A stretch of 64,000 nucleotides of DNA from Samsoniella hepiali (GCA_001455915.2 LNDK02000051.1:1128749-1192748), one strand, 5' to 3'. Numbered from the stretch's first letter, positions 35,096 through 46,828 are shown. Notes: generated from the letters alone by a model not told the origin. Numbers and translations are program-made.

Positions 35096-35424
35096 TCTTC
35101 GGCCGTGTGTATCCTATGCCACCTGACCCAGCTCTTATCCCATGCACCGGTCGCTAGGAGTCGGAACCGGGCTCAAGCCGCATCGCACAGCTGTACCCCG
35201 CCGCGGGTGTCGACATTCCGAGCCAGTAGATATGTAGAGTCCCACGCGCAGCCATTCTCTGTTCGCCTCATTTTGTTTGTCACTTGCAGCATCGTATGTA
35301 GTGGCGAGGGATCCCCCAAGCGGATTGCTGATATGAACTGCTCACTCCACTTTCAACGCCCTGGAATATTGAACTCTTACAATCATTCGATTTGAGCCAG
35401 GTGTGCGGCGAGTATTGGCAGATA

Positions 35425-36787
35425 ATGGAGCCAATAGACGCGGACAAAGCGGTCCAATTTCTGGCCAGATACGGGGACTCGCTGTCGCAATACGGCTTCC
35501 TCTCGCCGCATCCCCCGCTGCGAGTGCTACCGGATCCGCGTTATTCAACCTGGGAGTCCATCGCCGCCAATCTTCCAACACTGATACGCACCGGTCGCAT
35601 CAGAAATGCCATTGACAAATGCCCCCTGGAATCAGCACAAGGCCTGCGCGACGAGGGTGAGTGGAGGAGGGCATTTGTGCTGCTGACTTACATGAGCCAC
35701 GCCTACATTTGGGGGGACGCTCCTCCGGCCGAGGTATGAGCGCAGTTTTGTGATTGTGCTCAAATCATCTCTGCTGCAGCTTCCAGTACTAATTTTTCGT
35801 TTTTGATTTCCTCTCTAGGTCCTGCCGCCACAACTAAGCGTCCCTCTTCTACACGTCTCGGCTCATTTTGGCCTCCCTCCCATCCTCACCCTCGCGGCTG
35901 CCACTCTCTGGAACTTTACCTCGTCAGACCCTTCTTATGGCCTGCCTCCTTCATCCCTCGCTCCGCTCGTCTCCTTCACGGGCACCTCCACGGAGTCATA
36001 GTTCCTCATGGTCAGCGTCGCCGCCGAGTCCATCGGCGGCACCATCATTCACACAATTCTCTCCGCCGTCCGCGCCGCCATCAGTCGCAACTTTCCCGCC
36101 GTCACCGCCGCACTCCTGCAGCTCGCTTCTCACTTTGGCGAAATCACAACCATAATGGCAAGACTACCGGAGCAATGTGATCCCACGCCGTTTTACCATG
36201 ACGTGCGTCGCTTTTACGCGGGCACGAAGAATATGGAAAGCGCCGGTTTACCACGCGGCGTGCTCTATGACACGGGTGATGGAAAAGGAGAGTGGAAGAA
36301 GTTCAGGGGAGGTAACAATGGACAGAGTTCTCTCTTTCCGTTGATCGATTTGGCACTGGGCATACAACGTTCGTCTCGTACTACAGCCAAGAGTCGGGAG
36401 TGTGGTGATGATGATGGTGCTGAGAACGATGACCACATGGATATACTCATGTATATGCCCAGCGAGCACAGGAATTTTCTCGCAGACTTTGCGCAGATAT
36501 GGAACATACACGACGTCATCAGCGCGGTAGAGGACCCGGCCACGTCCGAGGCACTGCAGGCAGCATACGTGCAGGCCACGACGGCGCTGGTGCAGTTCCG
36601 GAGCAAGCACATCCAAACCGTGTCCCGCTACATTATCGTACCCTCCAAGAAATCAGTGCCGGTTGGTCACGTCACGGGCGCTCAACCTTTACTGGTAGGA
36701 ACGTCGCAGACGCAGCTAATGCCGTTTCTGAAAAAGGTTAGACAACAGACCCTGGCTGCTTCCGAGACGTATTCGCGAAAGGAGTGA
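35425..36787 (+). pseudogene. Indoleamine 2,3-dioxygenase-like gene broken by one in-frame TAG
   Basis: Exons are 35425-35733 and 35819-36787 (intron 85 nt, GTATGA/TAG). The product would be a heme dioxygenase opening the indole ring of tryptophan, the first step of the kynurenine route to NAD. N-terminal motifs are YGFLSPHPPLRVLPDP and EWRRAFVLLTYMSHAYIWG, then VSAHFGLPPILTLAAATLWN. The C-terminal part has PRGVLYDTGDGKG, RGGNNGQSSLFPLIDLALG and MPSEHRNFLADF, whose His is the proximal heme ligand. TAG at 35999-36001 lies between FTGTSTES and FLMVSVAAES; fungal relatives (from memory) have Trp there (DESWFLMVS). The rest of the frame is intact and no intron can remove the stop. As read, translation would end after about 163 residues, before the heme ligand. 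An alternative in-frame start lies at 35392. Confidence 0.85.
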
Positions 36788-37079
36788 GGTTGTCAACCCT
36801 CAGCTTTTGGTTAATTACACGCCGTGTACTACTGTTTTAATATGCCAGGCGTGGTGTAGATTTGTTTTTTTGTCAAGTAGTGCAAATTCTATTGCGCAAC
36901 TGGCATTGATTGGCAGTACCTTGCATGTTTCCTTTCTGCTAGCTCAAGACCACCGTCTGTGTGAATATGTCGTCTGCCTTGACATCGTAGGCCGTCAAAA
37001 TCGGTAAGAGATAGATGTGATTCGCGTGCTATAGACACTCTTATATTACAGAATACGCTACATGAAGAACAAAAGCACC

Positions 37080-39462
37080 TCAACATTCCACGGCCGCATC
37101 GCCGCTCGGTGCCGAGACGGCATACTCGAGCCACAGCTTGACCATCTTGCCCGCATTCAGCTTGACGTCCCAGCAGACCTCGCCGCCCTTTTGCATCTGC
37201 GCCGTCGCCGTGCCCCAGTCGCGATCGCGATGGCCCTCTTCCCGGCCCGGCGCGCCCGCCACCACGACGGGCGGCGCGTCGAGCGACAGCCCGCGCGGCG
37301 TCACCACGTCCACGCGCAGCCGCTCGTCCTCGCTGACGGGCACCTGGTCCAGCACGCGCAGCTGCGCCGGCTTGCCTGCCGTTGTCGTCGCCCGCGTGTT
37401 GTGCAGCACCACGGCGCGCGCAAACACGGAGCTGTTCTCCTTGCTGAAGAGCCCCGTCGTGGCGCGGCGCACGCCGGCCCGCGCGTACGAGACCTGCATG
37501 GCCGGGTCGACGCCGAGGTTGAGCGCAAAAACGTCGCCGGCGCTGCACCGCGGCAGCGTGGTGCGGCCGACGAAGCTGCCGTCGAGGGTGAGACCCGCGG
37601 GCCCGCGCAGCAGCGTCAGCTTGCTGTTGTTCTTGAGCTTGGCCTGCAGGTACGCGACGGGCCGGTACTTGGCGACCACGCTGTGGCTGAGCACGACGCT
37701 GGAAAAGGTGACGCGTGCGACGCGCTGCTTGGACTCGCCGGCCTTGGGCGCCAGCGTCTTGCGACCGGGCAGGTCGTAGTTGGTCGTCATGCCGGCCTCT
37801 TCAATCATCGAGTCTTCAAAGTCGACCGTGTCCAGCTCCGGGGAGGGGTTCGCGGCGCCGTATGCGCCGCCGCCGCCGAAACCACCGGGCGGGGCGGCAG
37901 ATGCGGCCATCGGCTTGGGTGCACCCAACCTCGCTCGCTCACCGACGTCCGCGCGTCGTGTCGAAAGCTTCTTCTTTGCCTTTGGCATGGCCATGCTCGC
38001 GCTCCTGACAGCCGCAGCTACAGGCGCAGAGCCCGAAGCATCGTCGTCGCTGTGGTCGTCGCAGGCGTCGTCGTCGCCGCCGTCCATCTGCTCCCCAAGA
38101 CTAAGATCCAGGTCCAAGTCGGCCAGGGCCGGGTTCCACCACAAGCCGAGCCCAAACATGTCCTCTCGCGCCTTCTTCTCCTCGCTGCGCTTCTTCTGCG
38201 CCAGCACATACGCCCTGTACTCTTGCGTCTCGGCGCGGCTTCGCGTAATGGGGTCCTTGCCGTCCTGGTGCAGCGGCGCGTAGTGCTTCCCGACCAGGCG
38301 GATGCGCCACGGCGCCAGCTCGGGCAGGTCCGAGTCGATACCCGCGAGCGCGGCGTCCGAGGTGGACAGCGAGACCTTGCAGTTCTTCCACGTCTCCGAG
38401 GTCTGGTTGGACACCTTGGCGTCGAAGCAGAGCGTCGCCGTCGCGCCCGTGGTCGACAGCTGGAGATCGTAGCTCGGCGTCCACTTCGCGGCCGAGGTCA
38501 CGTATGAGACGCACAGGCTGCAGGATATGTAGTCTTGGATAGCCTCCTCCTCGGCCACAGCGTCCCCTGCCCTAACTCCAACAGCCTGGACCACGTCCAC
38601 CTCACTAGCGATGGACTGCCGACGCGACGACATGGGCGTCATGGTGTTGACGTCGAGTGTAACCTTGACAGAGTAGCAGTACTTTGGCCAAAACCTGATG
38701 CGCTCTCTTCGGATTCGCTTCTTTTCTTCGCGGCGGTCCGCTCGGCGTCGTTGCTCACTTTCGCGCTGTCTTCGCTTCGCGTTGCGCCTCTCCCGCGACT
38801 CTTTCAGAGCCGCCTTTTGCACGGCCCGCATTCGCACCAGCGCAGCATCCAGGCTTTTCCGTACGGTGCGCTGCGACTTGGCAGCTTCCAGTCTTTCCTG
38901 ACACAGCGCGGCCCTCTCGCTTCTATACGCGGCCAGCAGCTCGGAAAGCCGGGCGCCTTTGTCCTGCTCTATCTTGTCCGTGGCGTCGCTCCGGATGTCC
39001 ATTATTCGCTGCCGTTTGTCCACGCTCTCGATGGCGTCTGTGATAAGGCGCATCTCATCCTGAAGCTCTGTAACACGAAGTTGGGCGGCGCACAGCTCCT
39101 CAGTTTCAGGGTCCTCGTCGTCGCTTTCACCCCCGTCAGAGGAGTCTTCTTCATCGGGGTAGACATCTTCAAAGTTGTCCTGGTTAGGTAGGGCCTCCAC
39201 CGAGATGTCTGTGATGACGGCGGAGCCTGTTCCCTCTACCTTGACCGAGTCCTCGTCCAAAGTTGGGCTGAGACCACTGATTGTCACCTCATTGATGCCG
39301 GGCTAGCGAAATTAGTCATCACACTTGCTTACAGGCTATGAAGCTCACCTTGAGTTCTATGTCTTTAATGTCTCGAAAAACTTGCGCCCTGCCAGGAAAC
39401 AGGACCACAGCGCGAGTTGGGACATCGGCGACCTTGTAGTTAATTTGATTGATGGACTCCAT
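37080..39462 (-). CDS. DUF4140/DUF4139 (mucoidy inhibitor A-like) protein
   Basis: Exons are 39349-39462 and 37080-39302, giving 778 residues; the intron is 46 nt (GTGAGC/TAG). The small first exon encodes MESINQINYKVADVPTRAVV and FPGRAQVFRDIKDIELK; the second begins PGINEVTISGLSPTLDEDSV, the family's N-terminal beta-sandwich (DUF4140). An acidic stretch (YPDEEDSSDGGESDDEDPE) and a long basic coiled coil rich in Glu, Arg and Lys (about residues 110-230) follow, then the DUF4139 beta-rich domain starting SYVTSAAKWTPSYDLQLST. A proline/glycine-rich insert (GGFGGGGAYG) separates its halves. The C-terminal motif KLWLEYAV is typical. In bacteria the relatives are linked to mucoidy; the fungal role is unknown. 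It is convergent with the dioxygenase pseudogene. Confidence 0.88.
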
Positions 39463-40268
39463 CTTGGTAGGGCGCGCCGCTGATCGCTGATGGCCGGTGA
39501 AATTTTGTCGCTGAATGATTAAATGCGACTCTAGTTCTCTGAAGGCGCCGTCGTGTCGAGGCGAAGTTGCCAACGGCGGGAGGTGAAATCAGCCTGGCGC
39601 TGCTTCTGCTTCTTATAGCTTCGTGAGGCTTGCGCCCACATGCACATGACAGGGGCCAGCTTCGCCACTGTTCAGCTCTAGGCAGCCATCGCGTAGGATT
39701 CAAGTCGACAATCGTTTTGAATATTGACGAATGAGTCAATTGATTCAACAGTATCAAAATGTTTTTACTAGAATTATTTCTTCCCCAGGGCTTGCTCGTT
39801 CATGAGCAGCTGCCGACACCATTGCGCCGAGGCATGTGAAGAATAATGAGACATGGGTCACATCGCGGGGCGAGCGAAATTACAACGACCCCATGAGATC
39901 TGTGACCCTGTAACTTGTAAACCTGGCGCCATAAAAGCAGTCGACGTACCCGGGCCGATCGTCTTGCGATTCTGTAGTGAAATGGCCAAGTTCACAAATG
40001 CCCGCGCACACACTACGCAGACATGGCGCAATGCCGCGTAGGCTAGACTTCTACTGGCATTTCCTTCTGTCCGTACTTTGCCCTGTGGCATGTCGCAGCG
40101 CTAAAGTAACTAGACAAGCGGCTACCAACTTTTGAAGTCGATGCCATCATAGACCCCGCCCGGGCAGGGCAGCTCCAGGAGCAGGAGTATTTAAACTGAA
40201 TGAAGTATTGTAGAAAAAGACGTTCAATCCTAAGTTTGAAACCAAAATCACTATATCACGCCCTCACA

Positions 40269-41312
40269 ATGGCTGCCCCAATCACTGTCTATCATTACCC
40301 TTTTTCGCCATATGGCCAGCGCATCACTTGGTACCTGGCGCTCCGCGGCCTACCCTATGCGGAATGTGTAAGATGGAATACTCGCCTTCTCTGAGACGGT
40401 TGGACTAATTTATTCCAGGAACAACCTGCATGGATGCCCAGACCAGATTTAAAACTGATTGGCGTCGAGTACCGTCGCATTCCTGTTGTGGCCATTGGCC
40501 GCGACGTCTACCTGGACACCCGCCTACAGCTCCCCAAGCTCGAGAGCCTTGATGTCCCACAAGCGCGCCTGGGAGGCACAACGCCTGAGCAAAAGGCGAT
40601 TGAACGTCTGCTATCGGCCTATGTGAATGATCGCGGCATGTTTGGCACCATGGCTCTCCTACTCCCCGAAGATCTCCCCTTGATGAAGGACCCCGACTTT
40701 CTCAAGGACCGAGACGACTTCTTCGCCAGCCCCGGCTACAAGTGGGATGCCCAGTCGCGGAAAGAGCAGCGCCCGGCATCGCTCCGCAAAATGGCCGACA
40801 TGTTTACCCTGCTGGAGGAGACCCTGCTGGCCGACGGCCGCCCCTGGGTCCTCGGCACGCCGCAGCCCGGCCTGGCCGACATTGAGGCCGTCTGGCTGCT
40901 CAACTTCATCCTCGAGATCCCCGGCGCGCTGCCCGAGGCAGATTTTAGCGCCGCCGTCTACCCGCGGGTGTTTGCCTGGATCGACCGGTTTCGCGCCGCG
41001 CTGGACGCCGCCAAGGTCCAGAACAAGCCGCGGACGCTGTCGGGCGAGGAGGCAGCCGCGGAAATTATACGGGCAGTATGGCACGAAGCCCAGACTGTTG
41101 TAGATGCGCACGACTTTGAGGCCGCAGACATGGGGCTCAGAAAGGGCGACGTCGTGACGGTTGGGCCGACGGACTTTGGGTCGTCGTGCAGGGACGCGGG
41201 TGCGCTGGTGAGCTTGAGTTCGCAAGAGGTCGTTGTCGAGGCCAAGTCAGGCCAATCGACGGTTAGGATCCATGCGCCGAGGCAGCAGTTTAGCATAAAA
41301 AAGCGTAGATAG
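40269..41312 (+). CDS. Glutathione S-transferase N-terminal domain protein
   Basis: Exons are 40269-40367 and 40419-41312, giving 330 residues; the intron is 51 nt (GTAAGA/CAG). The thioredoxin-like N-terminal domain begins ITVYHYPFSPYGQRITWYLALRGLPY, then RIPVVAIGRDVYLDTRL. A helical C-terminal domain follows (DMFTLLEETLLADGRPWVLGTPQPGLADIEAVWLLNFIL), including the N-cap D of the GST fold (GLADIEAVW). The last 75 residues are an unusual extension, predicted beta-rich (MGLRKGDVVTVGPTDFGSS...), absent from ordinary 200-230-residue GSTs. A similar arrangement is found in several ascomycete proteins annotated only as GST-like; glutathione use is not proven. The start ATG follows CTCACA. Confidence 0.85.
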
Positions 41313-41629
41313 GTGCATCACGGTTTGGCGACTGGTTAGCGACAAATCGATGTAAACAGGAGCGGCCACCACCGTTTCAGTAGAAATTGCAAAATAATTC
41401 GAATCGCTTTGCCAAGCCCTCGAACCCATCACGAATTCGTTGCCCGAGTAAAAAACGGCCCTGGGCAGGGTAGTGGTACCAGCTCAGCGTCATGCATCCA
41501 TTCCCAGCCACCCCAGAATTCGGCCCAATCGACTGCGGACGCAGAGCTGCAGGTTCCAAAGAAACATCATCTGGTTATCCCTCCTCAACGGCAGCATTAC
41601 TCAAGAAAATCAACAATTTCCCCAGCACC

Positions 41630-42540
41630 ATGGATGAGTCCAGCAAACTGACCGAGCTGGACCCCATGCCCATCTGGACGCCAGCGCCCTCCGACCACGG
41701 TGCCCAACGCTCACGGTCACCGCTCATCCCATATAGCGGCGGCTTCGATGGCCAGCCGCCCGAGGGCATGGCCTTGCACTTGGGGCCCGAGGGACAGATC
41801 CCCGACCATCCCGGCAGCGTGGTAGGCTTTGGGATGCCGCCGCCGCCGACATTTGCGCCGCCGCCGACCGGCTCGGCGGGGATGGCCCCCGTGTCCTACA
41901 TGCAGGAGCCCGAGGTGCTGGATATCCGCTCCCTGCGCGAAAGCTGCCAACACAACTTGCGCGAGTATCTGGACGCGCAGCAGGAGTTTAGGGAGTATGG
42001 CGGCAGCGCGGCGGATTCCCGCCTGCGGCACCAGACGGGCATGGTGCTGAGCGACCTGATGACCCTGCAGAGGGAAGTGGGTGACCTGGCGCGGGCGGCG
42101 CAAAATCACCGCTGGCGAAGGTGGCTCATGGGAGGCATCTTGTAAGTAAAACAACTGGCTTCCAGAGGTGAAAAAGACGAAGAGACATCTAATTGGTCGG
42201 CAGCGCATCCTTTATACCGTTAGTGAGACGCATCTTTAGGCGCGGCAACGACGACGATTCCAAGGTGGCCTCCAACGACACCGAGTACGCATTTCAAAGA
42301 TCCAGAAGCATTCTGGCTCGAATAAAGGACAGCGTGCTCGGGGTTGGTAAGCTTGCATCCATAGCATCCTTTGTCTTTTCTGTGCTGTATATTTTCCAGA
42401 ACGAGGTATCGCTGCGTGTGGCGAGGACTGCTGAGAAGCGCCTCGGGCTGCTAGTAGACCGGATTTACGGGGGCGACCTCACGCTCGAGGAGCGAGACTT
42501 GCGAGTTCTCGAAGGCTGGCGGTGGCGAGTTCTTCTCTAG
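41630..42540 (+). CDS. Unknown fungal protein, Pro-rich N-terminus, predicted C-terminal membrane segment
   Basis: Exons are 41630-42141 and 42204-42540, giving 282 residues; the intron is 62 nt (GTAAGT/CAG). I do not recognise a domain. Residues 1-95 are Pro/Gly-rich and probably disordered (PPPPTFAPPPTGSAGM). Residues 105-155 are helical and charged (SLRESCQHNLREYLDAQQEF, GMVLSDLMTLQREVGDLARA). A hydrophobic stretch around WLMGGIFASFIPLVRR lies at the exon junction, and another, SIASFVFSVLYIF, follows near 230, so the protein may be anchored in a membrane. The C-terminus is basic/amphipathic (EERDLRVLEGWRWRVLL). The ATG has the favourable context AGCACCATGG; a longer in-frame start at 41492 is less likely. 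It ends 211 bp upstream of the METTL16-type start on the same strand. Confidence 0.7.
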
Positions 42541-42751
42541 CGATGCATACATAGATTTTGTTTCTTTCCGTATTTGATAGACAGAAATGATAGACGATTC
42601 GTGATGCTGCGTTTGTAGGCCCTCTGCTGTGAGGCGGCGAGGTGGGGCTGCCGCGCAAACAAAAACTAGACCTCTCACGACTCACAGTTCCTAGATGCGG
42701 CATAGCTGAGCACTTCACACCACATTGGCTTGTGTCGATTCCCTTTTTGAC

Positions 42752-44312
42752 ATGGCTCCTGACGGAGATGCGGTCAAGCCATCTCCGGCGCCTGCTGAGG
42801 CTACGCAGTCGGAGGAGACGCAGGAGCAGCGAGATGAACGCTTTCGCAAGCTCTATAGCAACCCGCCAGATTTTAAGCAGCTGGCTGCCCTGGACGCTGA
42901 TTTTGCCACAGTGTAAGAAAGGCCTATTATTTTCCTTTATTCTTTTGAACAAAATGGCTTATTCCATGCAGAGTTCAGGGACGCGATCTCGATTTTAAAG
43001 ATCCAAATGCCGTTTTGCAGCTGTCCAAGACACTGCTTAAACACGACTTTGGTCTGTCGCTGGACCTCCCCGATGACCGCCTTTGTCCTCCGGTATGCCT
43101 TTTGCTTAACTAAATTTTACTCTATACTTACGGAGCCTGTTCCAATTAGATACCCAACAGACACAACTACATTCTCTGGCTCAAGGACTTGCTCGACTCC
43201 ACCACTTACAACACGCCTGGCGGAAAGCTCCTTGGCGTAGACATCGGCACAGGAGCAAGCTGCATATACCCAATGCTTGGCTGCACGCAGCGGCCATGGC
43301 ACTTTATAGCCTCAGGTATGGTATGCCTATCTCTCCTCATAGTCCTCCCTTGTTTCTAACGGGCCCAGACATTGATGATGAGAGTCTGCGCTGGGCAAAG
43401 AAGAATATTGAGCAAAACCACCTGCAAAACCGCATCACACTAGTCAGACCCAAGCCCGACGGTCCCATCATACCCATCGACTCGGTCCCTGCGACCGAGG
43501 ACGTGGCCTTTGTCATGACGAACCCGCCCTTTTACAGCTCTGCCGCGGAAATGGACGAGCGCGCCGCGGAAAAGGCCCTCCCGCCGCGCACCGCCTGTAC
43601 CGGCGCGCCCGTCGAGATGGTGACGGACGGCGGCGAGGTGGCCTTTGTCGGCCGCCTCCTCGACCAGTCGCTGGCGCTGCGCGAGCGCATCCAGTGGTAC
43701 ACGGCCATGCTGGGCTTCCAGGCGAGCGTCGCCGCGCTCGTACGGCGGCTGCGCACCCACGGCGTAGGCAACTACGCTGTGACCGAGTTCGTGCAGGGCA
43801 AAAAGACGAAGCGCTGGGCCGTCGCGTGGAGCTTCCGGCCCATGCGCCCGCCAGAGGCGATTGCGCGCGGCACGACGGCGGCTTCGCTCAAGGGCAGCCT
43901 GCCGGCGCACACGGAAGCGACGGTGGCCGAGTTTCCCATGTTCAGCGGTCTGTCGGAGTTTGCCAGCACGTTGCAGGATACGATTGCGTCGTTGGACACG
44001 ACGCACTGGGATTGGAATAGGGAGAGGCTAGAGGGCGTGCTGAGGGTGGGAGACAAGGTGTGGACACGGGCATGGCGACGGCAGAAACAGCGCGGCATGG
44101 ACGTCAGCCCAGAAAGCAAGGGGGAGCGTGTCAAGGAGGATCTTGGTTTCGGCATCTACATAAGCGTGAACCTGGACGGCGTGGTGGTCCGGTGCCGCTG
44201 GATAGAGGGGCAGGATGAGTCTGCGTTTATCAGCTTCACGGGCTACCTCAAGACGACGGCCAAGAATGTGTACAACGGACTGGAGGAAACGACAGACGTC
44301 GGACAAGTATGA
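42752..44312 (+). CDS. METTL16-type RNA N6-adenosine methyltransferase (DUF890)
   Basis: Exons are 42752-42912, 42972-43092, 43150-43315 and 43369-44312, giving 463 residues; introns are 53-59 nt. The family methylates adenosine in structured RNA; the human enzyme targets U6 snRNA and MAT2A mRNA, and fission yeast Mtl16 targets U6. Rossmann motif I is GVDIGTGASCIYPMLG at about 123-138; the acidic loop SDIDDESLRWAKKNIEQN follows, and the catalytic NPPF is at 201-204 (VMTNPPFYSS). The N-terminal arm KLYSNPPDFKQLAALD...DLDFKDPNAVLQLSKTLL is the family's RNA-contacting start. A long C-terminal part is typical of fungal members. The nuclear U6 role is inferred from family. It is convergent with the DUF218 gene, 85 bp apart. 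Confidence 0.92.
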
Positions 44313-44397
44313 AGAAAATTTAGCATCACGAATAGGATGATTGGAAATATAGTACACCTTTTCCCACATTCGTCTAGGTAAAAATAAACCACAGCTC

Positions 44398-45057
44398 TCA
44401 TGGGAGGTGCGTATCGTAGCCCGCCGCAATCAGCCTCTGCGCCGCCTCCATCACCGGCGGCGGAATCTCCTGCGCAATCTGGAAACCCAGCGCCGGATAC
44501 TTTTGTATCCGCATCAAGTCCCCCACCATGACATTCACCACCAGGTCCCTCGGGTTACCCTCGTCCGGGTACTCGGCCCAGCCCAGTTGCGGCGACGTGA
44601 CGGTGATGTGCGCCGTCTCGTCCGGCCACTGCTTCTTAAACGTCGCAAACGTGCGCCGCTCCATGTACGGCTTCTGCACCAGAATCAGCGACCGCGCCCG
44701 CACGCCGCGCTCCTGCAGCAGCGCGTGCGTGAAGCGCACGTTCTCGCCCGTGTTGGTCGCCGCGGGCTCCACGAGGATCGCGGCGGCCGGCACGCCCATG
44801 CCGCGGGCAATGGCCGCAAAGATTTCCGCCTCGGACCGGTCAAAGACGTGCCGCGTGAGCTTGCCCGAGGCGCCGGAGAAGACGAGCCAGGGCGCCAGGC
44901 CGTCGAGGTAGAGCCGGGCGGCGCGCGCGGCGACGCGCGTGTCGAGGCTGCCGAGGCAGAAGATGACGTCGGCGGGGCTGAGGGCCATGCCCATGTGGTG
45001 GTAGCTGTAGACGAGCTCGGCGTCTTGCTCGACTTGGGTGGCGGCGGGGGCGGCCAT
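44398..45057 (-). CDS. DUF218 (YdcF-like) protein
   Basis: One exon encodes 219 residues. The fold is Rossmann-like. Motifs of the family are FCLGSLDTRVAARAARLYLDG, FSGASGKLTR, SEAEIFAAIARGMGVPAAAILVEPAATNTGENV (the acidic and TxEN core) and LILVQKPYMERRTFATFKKQWP. E. coli YdcF binds S-adenosylmethionine; other relatives act in envelope metabolism; the fungal function is unknown. There is no signal peptide or membrane segment, unlike SanA-type members. The start follows CACA sequence and fits the family's usual length. Confidence 0.85.
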   Translation of the reverse strand: MAAPAATQVEQDAELVYSYHHMGMALSPADVIFCLGSLDTRVAARAARLYLDGLAPWLVFSGASGKLTRHVFDRSEAEIFAAIARGMGVPAAAILVEPAATNTGENVRFTHALLQERGVRARSLILVQKPYMERRTFATFKKQWPDETAHITVTSPQLGWAEYPDEGNPRDLVVNVMVGDLMRIQKYPALGFQIAQEIPPPVMEAAQRLIAAGYDTHLP

Positions 45058-46828
45058 TGTGTGCTGTAATGGCTAGTGATGCGTGAAATACTGTCGATGA
45101 GTTCTGGAGATGGGTGATGTGATGAGAGCAGATGCATGCTGCTGCATTTGTGGTGCCATGATACTTGGCCCTCACAGCCCCCCACCGCGTGGTTGTGAGC
45201 CAACCCAGTTTGAAGCCGTCCTTTCAACTACTTGTGCAACGTTACGAATATACACATCTTATGATTCTGGCCATTTTCATAAAGTGCAGTAAACTACACC
45301 CCTTCAATTCCATGTCATTAGACAAGAATACTGCCGGCATGGCTGACCCCACTACCCCGCGATCTAGAGCCGCGTTGAACCATTCATATCACCCCTGGTT
45401 AAGACACGATTACTTGCTTTTTTCTTCAAACCAGACACTTTGTTTGACCAATCTGGGTCGTATTCGTTTGGTAATTTTGATCACCAGTCGCGTCCGGACG
45501 AAACCGGGACCTACGCTCCGGGACGGCCCCGAAGTGAGGGGCCGAAGGCGCCGCACTTATGCATGTCCACCTAGAGATGAGCCGTCTGATTGCTCGAATT
45601 GTGAACCCTGGATGTTTCGTGGGCGGGTTTTACGAGCCACTTTATCCTGCCCTGATTTGTCGTCATGCGGGCTACCATGCGATGCGCTGTACTCAATTCG
45701 TCGTTTCTTTGAAAAAGGGCCAGGTGCTGGTGATCAGTCGCATTTACGAGACGGGTCTGCAGGCTTTTGCGGCTTCTGGTGGCGTCGTCGAGTATAGTAT
45801 ATGCCTCGTGAGCACCACGGATATACTCGGCGACTTCTTCAGCACATGCCTATTTGAAAGATGCAGGCTCCATGTGCTTTCGACAATTCGCACTCGCAGA
45901 GGAATAAATCGTGAGCTGGTTTTACGGCACGCGAGCACGACGCCCTGCTCATGCAGCCACTGAAGGCATGCAGCTAATTACTATACACAAATTGTAATGT
46001 TCTCTCCCTGGTATGCATGCGCAAGCCTCAGCCGCATGTACTTTTGGTGCGCTTGCCGATTCTCGCCTGAAACTGCCCAAAGCAGGCAACCCGTCATTTT
46101 ACTGTGCTGTGCCCAAGTTCCACAGCCAAAACTGCACTGCAACATGGAGCTTCTATATGACGAATAAAAATTACCAATCACCGCCAGCAGCAGTAGCATG
46201 GTTCCCAGAGCCAAGTACACAGCGGTTGCGGTTCAAGGGTGGTGATCTCGCGATGGATGTGGCCAAGAGATGAAAACACTGTGGGAATAGAGCATCGGGA
46301 AAAAATAAGCTTTTCCAAATGGAAATGCCAGTCAATGATCGATCCGGAGCAAATCCCGTGTTCTTTTTTTGGTCAAACGGTGGTCAAATTGGGCGATTCT
46401 GCCTCCCCACGTGGGTGTCATGACAGGAAGCCCGAAGCCGTCTTCTCCGCAACGGGGAGGGCGGGGTTGGCGTGAGACAGCCAACGACAGCCTCTTGCAT
46501 GGAAATGTGCGCCCAATCTACGGCCCTCGAGAACTGGTGTGTGGGGGGTTTGCGGTCACATTCGTCTGGACAAGTCGACAAGCCCCCCAAATCTGCGCTC
46601 TGCATATGGCCGCGTGCGGCATCCTGGTTGGGCAGGACCGGATTGCCTGGTGTCTGACATCGGAGGGGGGGCGCTGCCAGTCGCGGGGCAAGCCGGATAA
46701 CATACACAACGGCTGGTATTAAAAGCATTCACCCATCCCATCGTAGGCGGAAATTCTGCGTTTTGTTTTGTCTCTGAAGACGGTCCATGTAAAAATCTAT
46801 CTTATACATTCCGATATATACATTGAGG
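45058..46828. other. Intergenic, 1.8 kb, no certain gene
   Basis: A 134-codon open frame at 45559-45963 (plus) and several frames near 46369-46741 lack recognisable domains, good start context or splice structure. A G/C-rich patch lies at 45490-45560. The last 100 bases hold the promoter of the small membrane protein gene, with AT-rich sequence at 46793-46822. Confidence 0.45.

Noticed and set aside
379..36001. Reassignment of TAG to Trp in this organism
   Set aside because: Several intact genes here end at TAG in the expected place (ketopantoate reductase, GST-like, GH105, kinase-like, NLR), so TAG is a normal stop; local mutation is the simpler reading.
37062..38507. 481-codon open frame on the plus strand
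   Set aside because: It lies antisense to the DUF4139 gene in a GC-rich region, and its His/Arg/Ala-rich repeats are what antisense reading of such codons gives.
45559..45963. 134-codon plus-strand frame
   Set aside because: Contains no recognisable motif and the surrounding frames are equally open; kept only as a note in the intergenic entry.
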